From Pseudobdellovibrionaceae bacterium (lineage in GTDB: Bacteria > Bdellovibrionota > Bdellovibrionia > Bdellovibrionales > UBA1609), in NCBI GenBank assembly GCA_020635075.1, contig JACKAM010000003.1:496001-560000 (forward strand): a stretch of 64,000 bases of DNA. Reading direction: 5' to 3'. Every line of letters starts with the position of its first letter. Within the stretch, counting starts at the first letter, position 1. Position numbers and translations under genes: made by a program. Under the pieces are notes generated by a model, which saw only the letters and a program-made list of their open reading frames with translations, was not told the DNA's origin and searched no databases. Below, one piece after another: positions 59,326 to 64,000 of this stretch.

Positions 59326-60510
59326 TTAGAATCTCCAATTCTGCGTAAACTCCCTAACCTTACCGAGAATTCGCCAAGACCTCAGGGCCGGTTCGGCAGA
59401 TCGGGTTGCTGTGTGCCCTTCCAGCGCGGCTAACACACCGTACAAGCCTTTGCCTTCATCGATAAAAGGGTACCAACCGTAGACCCCAGGACAGGAATTC
59501 ATATTGAGCCGCTTACAGCCCTCGTCCCCACCCGGCTCGCACTCAATCCAATTACCAAAACCCATATGGAAGTCTTTTTTAAGTAGAGTCTTCATTGGCG
59601 AAGACTCTATTTTTGTGTAAAGGGAAAACTGATCGGTCAACATCGCATTAACCAGTCGTTCTGGTAAGTACTTTCCTCCATTGTCGACCAACATACGAAG
59701 AAAAATTGCGTAATCTCTCATACTGATGACCAGGCCTTCAAACGCCGATGGGTTGGAACGTCCCTCTCGTTGGGCCGGCTGTGTAAAAAAGGTGGTCTCT
59801 GAGCTTAGCTTGAGGGGGACGACAAATTCACTTTTAACTAGATCCACCCATTTCTGGGAGGTCACTCGCTCTGCCATTGCTGCGGCAACTTGAATATGGC
59901 TTGGACCATAAGAGAGCATCGCTCCCCCCTTTGCCAGGGGAATCTCACCACTCAACAATTTTCCATAGAGCTCTGTTGCACAATCCTGTAACGTACGGTC
60001 AACCCGAGAAAAACAGTCGAAACCCTTTGGCCGACCGGGAAGCCCGGAGATGGAACTTAATAGATCCCGCAGTGTGATTTTTCCTGGCTCGCCTTTCCAG
60101 CCAAGGATTTTTCCAGTAGTTGAATCAAGGCCTATGCGCCTTTTAGCTACTAGCCTCAGCATAACGGCTGCAGATACCCATAAGGATGACGATCCAGCCG
60201 ACATAGCGTCGGTGCCGGAAAAGCTGCCCCGTCCACGAATTGTTTCAGCGACGCCAAAAGTTGAGGCAAACAGAAGTTTGTCATCTTCTATTCGGAACAG
60301 AAAAAGGCCGAGACCCTCACGCTGTTCCTCCTTCATTTGATCCACCAGCAACTGCCCAAGTTCATCTTTGAATTCGCGAGGTTTAGCGGTGGCTCTTTGA
60401 ATGTGCCCCCCTCGGCGTCGCTTGGTGTATCCCTCTTCGTCTACCGGAGCAGACGTCTGACAACCAGCCACGATTACCAACAGTAGATATCCAATGAGAC
60501 GAAGTTTCAT
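59326..60510 (-). CDS. Beta-lactamase-fold lipoprotein lacking the catalytic Lys
   Basis: The protein is 394 residues with a lipobox VAGC (Cys about 17). The fold resembles class C beta-lactamase/serine hydrolases: SLWVSAAVMLRLVAKRRIGLDS then TLRDLLSSISGLPG. The usual SxxK nucleophile motif reads SAGSSSLW, with no Lys three residues after a Ser, and the Tyr motif is YGP. So it may be a non-catalytic binding protein. It lies 3 nt upstream of the methyltransferase gene. Confidence 0.7.
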   Translation of the reverse strand: MKLRLIGYLLLVIVAGCQTSAPVDEEGYTKRRRGGHIQRATAKPREFKDELGQLLVDQMKEEQREGLGLFLFRIEDDKLLFASTFGVAETIRGRGSFSGTDAMSAGSSSLWVSAAVMLRLVAKRRIGLDSTTGKILGWKGEPGKITLRDLLSSISGLPGRPKGFDCFSRVDRTLQDCATELYGKLLSGEIPLAKGGAMLSYGPSHIQVAAAMAERVTSQKWVDLVKSEFVVPLKLSSETTFFTQPAQREGRSNPSAFEGLVISMRDYAIFLRMLVDNGGKYLPERLVNAMLTDQFSLYTKIESSPMKTLLKKDFHMGFGNWIECEPGGDEGCKRLNMNSCPGVYGWYPFIDEGKGLYGVLAALEGHTATRSAEPALRSWRILGKVREFTQNWRF

Positions 60511-60519
60511 TTCACTCCC

Positions 60520-61542
60520 TTAAGTCCCCGGAGGGGACCAACTAAGGCCAAGAGAAAGTATTCGATCCATTAATTTAGGATGATCATAGCCCATAATCTT
60601 GGCGGACTCAGCAAATTCATCTCCCAACCCAATGTCCGGATTTGGATTGGCCTCAATGACGAACACGCCACCCTGATCATCCATCCGCAAATCAATGCGT
60701 GCGTAACCACTCAATCCAAGTGCTTTGTAAGTCCTCTTTGCGGTTTGCTGAATCCTCTCAATGGTGCCCTGGTCCAAGTCTTTTGCCAATCCGGCATCAA
60801 TGCCGTATTTCTTTCGGTATCGAGAGTCCCATTTAACCTTTCGGGTCGCCACTCTTGGAACACGGTCGGGCAAATTGTTAAAGAAAAGTTCCCATGGAGC
60901 CATGGTCGTCAGCCTGTCATTGCCCAAAATGCTGACATAAAACTCTCGCCCCTCAATGTAGGATTCGGCAATTACATCTGATCCCACTTTTTCTGCAAAA
61001 TAGTGGATCCGCTCCCTGAGCTCCTTGTCACTAAAGACAATGCTATCCTGGGTAATCCCCGTGCTGGCTTCCTCAGTAAGGGATTTGACGAAGAGTGGAT
61101 ATTGAATTCTCTTTGGTATTAATACCTTTTTGCTGACAGTAAAGACATGAAATTGGGGATTGGGAATTCTGTGATAAGTTAGGAGCTTTTTTGCCAAATC
61201 CTTGCTCCGTGAAATCATCAATCCCCGCGGATTGCATCCCGTGTATTTAACTCCCAGCATTTCCAAATAAGAGACTACATGTTGATCGAAGGTGGCTCGA
61301 CCAGCAAATTCCTCCAACAAGTTGAAAATGATGTGTGGACGAAATTCGTCTATCGCTTCGCGAATAACCCTGAGATCTTCACTGACACCTAACAACTGAA
61401 CCTGGTGACCTGCCTCGATCAGACTCTTTCTGACATCAAATTCAGTTTTCCACTCGGCAAATTCCCACTCTTCATAACTCGGTATTTCGTCGGGTGGGAA
61501 CAAGTCCTCGTGAAGAAGGACCAAAACCCGCAAACGCCTCAT
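60520..61542 (-). CDS. D-Ala-D-Ala-ligase-like ATP-grasp enzyme
   Basis: The protein is 340 residues. ATP-grasp features are FVKSLTEEASTGI (ATP-binding Lys), ESYIEGREFYVSI, YARIDLRMDD and VIEANPNPDIG (metal-binding Glu/Asn). The N-terminal domain is longer than in Ddl. It overlaps the metallopeptidase stop (ATGA-type). It may form an amide or peptide bond, perhaps in cell-wall or peptide synthesis; the substrate is unknown. Confidence 0.82.
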   Translation of the reverse strand: MRRLRVLVLLHEDLFPPDEIPSYEEWEFAEWKTEFDVRKSLIEAGHQVQLLGVSEDLRVIREAIDEFRPHIIFNLLEEFAGRATFDQHVVSYLEMLGVKYTGCNPRGLMISRSKDLAKKLLTYHRIPNPQFHVFTVSKKVLIPKRIQYPLFVKSLTEEASTGITQDSIVFSDKELRERIHYFAEKVGSDVIAESYIEGREFYVSILGNDRLTTMAPWELFFNNLPDRVPRVATRKVKWDSRYRKKYGIDAGLAKDLDQGTIERIQQTAKRTYKALGLSGYARIDLRMDDQGGVFVIEANPNPDIGLGDEFAESAKIMGYDHPKLMDRILSLGLSWSPPGT

Positions 61543-62642
61543 AGAACTATATGGTGCCTTTTTCGCTCCCAGTCTTCAAGAGCCTGAGCGGCAACAACAT
61601 CTAAGACCGGGGCCAGCTTCTGACTAGGGTCAACAGACAGCCCCAACTCGTCGGCTCGACGGCTGAGACGGTTTAAAACATCGCCAATTCGGTATTGGTA
61701 TTCACCCATTCCTTGAGCCACTTCGCGACAGATCTCCTGGCGATGCTTTTTAAGGAAGGCTCCAGCGCCCAAGAGCCCTACACCCCCATCCGTGAAGACA
61801 GTTCGCAAGTTTGCATCCATATCGCGAGTAGGAGTCAATTTGAGCTTCCGTCTCTTGTCTCTATAGAACTGGCCAAGAGTCTGCTTGTTCATCTCAATTG
61901 GGTCCTGGCGAAAGCGGTTTTTCCGGACCTGTGAACGGCTCTGAACTCTCTTCATCAGCTTTTCCATCGTCATCAGCTTTTCAAGGGCGGCCCACCCCTG
62001 ATATCTCTGTTCCCATTGGGATTCTGGATTCAACCATAGGGCAAAGGTCTCAGCAAAATCTTCATCAGGATGGCTTTGGGCATAGTGATCCTCTAGATGG
62101 CGGACGAATCTTCGACTGTAAGGCCTCGGAGCATAGGAATTAGGATAGGGCTGCTCAGTACTGCCAAAAGTCGAGGTCCGCTCAGGCCACCCTCTCATGT
62201 TGAAGGCATTTTCAATGGCGTGACCCGCTTCGTGGCGAAGGAGCTTCATCATCCACGGCCAGTCACCGCCCTCTACATACCCAATATACCGTTGCTCGAG
62301 CCTTCTCAACCTCGGGTGAAGGAGAAAAAAGGGCACCGAAATTCCTGGGATGCCATCCGGACAAAACCACTCATCCGATACCCAAAAATGGGGTCGAAAA
62401 CTAAGGCCTTTCAGGCTCAATTCCCGGTACAACTGGCTAATTCCTCGGGCCACAGAGCTACCCTCTAGGGACAAGCCTAGCTGGTTGAGCCGCAAACTCA
62501 GGAGCTCCTGATCACTCAACCGACTCCAACTATCAACAACTCCACCCAAGGTCCTGTCCTCCTGAACCCCTCTCTCATAACGCACGGACTCCATCGGTTC
62601 AAGAGGCAGATCTTCAGGCCGCCAGACCTTGAAAATAATCAT
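61539..62642 (-). CDS. Putative zinc metallopeptidase
   Basis: The protein is 367 residues. The zinc motif HEAGHAIENAF (HExxH, about 134-144) is clear; a downstream Glu in PDEDFAETFALW (about 190-201) is the likely third ligand. It is basic in the C-terminal third. No signal peptide is seen. It is the first gene of an operon with the ATP-grasp and lipoprotein genes. ATG or alternate starts near 62642 were not resolved. Substrate unknown. Confidence 0.75.
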   Translation of the reverse strand: MIIFKVWRPEDLPLEPMESVRYERGVQEDRTLGGVVDSWSRLSDQELLSLRLNQLGLSLEGSSVARGISQLYRELSLKGLSFRPHFWVSDEWFCPDGIPGISVPFFLLHPRLRRLEQRYIGYVEGGDWPWMMKLLRHEAGHAIENAFNMRGWPERTSTFGSTEQPYPNSYAPRPYSRRFVRHLEDHYAQSHPDEDFAETFALWLNPESQWEQRYQGWAALEKLMTMEKLMKRVQSRSQVRKNRFRQDPIEMNKQTLGQFYRDKRRKLKLTPTRDMDANLRTVFTDGGVGLLGAGAFLKKHRQEICREVAQGMGEYQYRIGDVLNRLSRRADELGLSVDPSQKLAPVLDVVAAQALEDWERKRHHIVL

Positions 62643-62795
62643 GTCTCTACGAGAAACTCGCCAACAAAAAGCTGGGGCTCGTCTCCAATTGAGAACTCAA
62701 TTCCCGACTCTCGGCCCTAGGTCTTTATTTGCAGCTCGTGGTCTCATCTCGAAAGAGAGCTTCAGAGGAGGGTCGAAAATGTCGATGACTACCCC

Positions 62796-63539
62796 ATGGG
62801 TACGAAAAAGACCAAAGTTCTCGTGGCTTCCACGGATCCAGCCTTCCTGAATGGCAGCCTTTCTGAACTCAAGGCTGACTTTGACGTTCAGGTCGCCACT
62901 TCGATTGATGTGGCCCAGTTTCTCATCAAGGAGTGGGAACCTGAAATCGGTCTAGTGGATGGAGATTGCCCGTCATCCAGTGCGCTGGCTGGAATTCGGT
63001 CCCTGCGTCCCCTGGACAGCTTCGGCTTGGTTGTCCTCAGCTCCAGCCCCAATTCCTTCAAAGAGGAGCGGGCCTTTCGCGAAGGAGCCGATTACTTCCT
63101 GCCATCTGGTGGCCCCTACCGAAGTCTGCATCTTCGGATTGCCTCGCTTTCCCGAAGACTCTCCCAAAGTACTTCAAAAGGCGGCAAGCAGGCGTCGGCT
63201 GACCAAGTTGTGGCCGCCATGTCGGTTGCCCAGGAGGCAATATCCTTTCTCGACATTCGTATCTTCCCCCAGGACTACCTGGTCAAAAGGCATCAGGATC
63301 TGGTGAACACAACACCTACTCAATTTAGACTTCTCTTGGCCTTCGTGTCTCACCCCGAGCAACTCTTGTCCCGGGAATGGCTCCGCGAACATGTGTGGGA
63401 AAATGCCAAAATTTCCCACCGCTCCATTGATGCACAAATCAGCAAACTTAAAAAGCAGATCCCTGAATTGGACCGTCACTTGGTTAATGTTTATGGGAAG
63501 GGATACATCCTGACCCAGCCACAACAAGACGCCGCTTAG
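62796..63539 (+). CDS. OmpR/PhoB-type regulator with a degenerate receiver
   Basis: The protein is 247 residues. The N-terminal receiver (about 5-118) begins KVLVASTDPAF, without the usual acidic pair; the phospho-acceptor region is IGLVDGDCPS, where Asp is present. The C-terminal winged helix (about 150-240) is typical: TPTQFRLLLAFVSHPEQLLSREWL and SIDAQISKLKKQI, then VYGKGYIL. It is not beside a kinase. The degenerate acidic pocket suggests control other than classical phosphorylation. Confidence 0.87.
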   Translation: MGTKKTKVLVASTDPAFLNGSLSELKADFDVQVATSIDVAQFLIKEWEPEIGLVDGDCPSSSALAGIRSLRPLDSFGLVVLSSSPNSFKEERAFREGADYFLPSGGPYRSLHLRIASLSRRLSQSTSKGGKQASADQVVAAMSVAQEAISFLDIRIFPQDYLVKRHQDLVNTTPTQFRLLLAFVSHPEQLLSREWLREHVWENAKISHRSIDAQISKLKKQIPELDRHLVNVYGKGYILTQPQQDAA

Positions 63540-63561
63540 ATTGCTTGATTCAAAATGGGCC

Positions 63562-64000
63562 TTATTTGCGGCAGGTGACGTCTACTGATACCGTCGTTCC
63601 CGCTGGAGGCTGAGGATCAAACGTCAATAACCCATTGGCCTGAACATCAAATTCAATCTGATAGCTTGGTGCAGGGGAAAAAATTACGTCAATTTTATCC
63701 GCTTCGGGTACACAGGGAAGGACTTTGACATTGGCATTTACTGGAAGCCGGCCGCCAATGTCACCCATCTGAGCACCATAGTCGCTGGCACAAATACTTC
63801 CCAACTCTCCACGAAGAAATCCCGGGTGAGCTGCTTTAAGTTCGGTGTCGGTATCACCCTTCACCAAACGGGCATATTGTGTGCCGTAATATCCCTTTAC
63901 CTTAGCTTGGCTATTTTGGCTGTTCAAACAATTCGAGTCTCCGGGCTTAACAATCACGGCATGAACACTGACTGTTTTGCCTTTTCCCAACTGGGAATTC
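63562..64000 (-). CDS. C-terminal part of an exported protein (5' end outside window)
   Basis: The frame stays open to the window edge, so the real start lies beyond 64000; TTG 63990 has no ribosome site and is not credible. The visible 146 residues are beta-rich with five Cys (SNCLN, SICAS, LPCV, DVTCRK), so disulfides and an exported location are likely. SVHAVIVKPGD and DSNCLNSQNSQ are typical of proteins with an upstream von Willebrand-type domain, but this cannot be shown here. Confidence 0.55.
   Translation of the reverse strand, partial: NSQLGKGKTVSVHAVIVKPGDSNCLNSQNSQAKVKGYYGTQYARLVKGDTDTELKAAHPGFLRGELGSICASDYGAQMGDIGGRLPVNANVKVLPCVPEADKIDVIFSPAPSYQIEFDVQANGLLTFDPQPPAGTTVSVDVTCRK

Overview
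The window looks like a chromosomal segment of a Gram-negative, didermic bacterium. The sequence shows many lipoproteins, outer-membrane beta-barrels, multihaem c-type cytochromes, a sigma-54 activator and MotA/MotB-type proteins. The overall style (many small two-component and FecR/PEGA/TPR envelope genes, frequent TTG and GTG starts) recalls Bdellovibrionota or another former 'deltaproteobacterial' group, but no single gene proves this.

Two halves differ visibly in base composition. The left half (1 to about 29,877) is AT-rich and carries accessory genes. It starts inside a VirD4/TraG-type coupling-protein gene and ends in an isolated 3' part of a tRNA (probably tRNA-Pro) followed by the tRNA's own terminator. 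The simplest reading is an integrated conjugative or mobilisable element of at least 29.9 kb whose right attachment site is at 29,841-29,877. The intact tRNA and integrase would lie beyond the left edge. From about 32 kb the DNA is richer in G+C and looks like ordinary chromosome.

Element, left to right: conjugation-related genes (1-2,423, minus). A seven-gene, overlapping plus-strand operon (2,757-10,050) combines an NtrC-type activator, an orphan DHp-like protein, a hotdog thioesterase, an alpha/beta hydrolase, a ferritin-like di-iron protein, an unknown protein and a large hybrid histidine kinase. Small XRE regulators follow. A complete diversity-generating retroelement (DGR; 12,083-16,972) has a template repeat, reverse transcriptase, Avd-like protein, HTH accessory protein and a variable surface lipoprotein. 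The 131-bp template and variable repeats differ at 12 positions, all adenines in the template. Next are an AbiE-like toxin-antitoxin pair, then a six-gene envelope locus encoding MotA, MotB, a FliF/FliG-like chimera, FecR, an outer-membrane protein and a PEGA/TPR lipoprotein, divergent from a PP2C phosphatase. The element ends with a decayed J-domain gene, a nucleotidyltransferase-type toxin-antitoxin candidate and a small hydrophilic protein.

Junction (29,841-32,018): tRNA fragment, tRNA terminator, a long hairpin, a second degraded copy of the tRNA/terminator sequence, and a three-gene HipBST toxin-antitoxin operon with three evenly spaced palindromic operators.

Right half: an aldo/keto reductase, then a nine-gene minus-strand operon (44,680-33,739) of two giant multidomain cytochromes (one HzsA-like), a pentahaem cytochrome, ApbE and an Rnf-like membrane complex (RnfC, RnfG, two short membrane proteins, RnfD). 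Both candidate flavinylation sites carry Ser where Thr is usual. Further genes are a B12-dependent radical SAM protein, a 1,145-residue exported protein with a kinase-like core, a metallo-beta-lactamase, a PLP enzyme, an exopolysaccharide locus (processive glycosyltransferase, periplasmic protein, beta-barrel, KaiC-like protein), a glycerate-kinase-like enzyme, a TrmK-like methyltransferase, a beta-lactamase-fold lipoprotein, an ATP-grasp ligase, a zinc metallopeptidase and an OmpR-type regulator.
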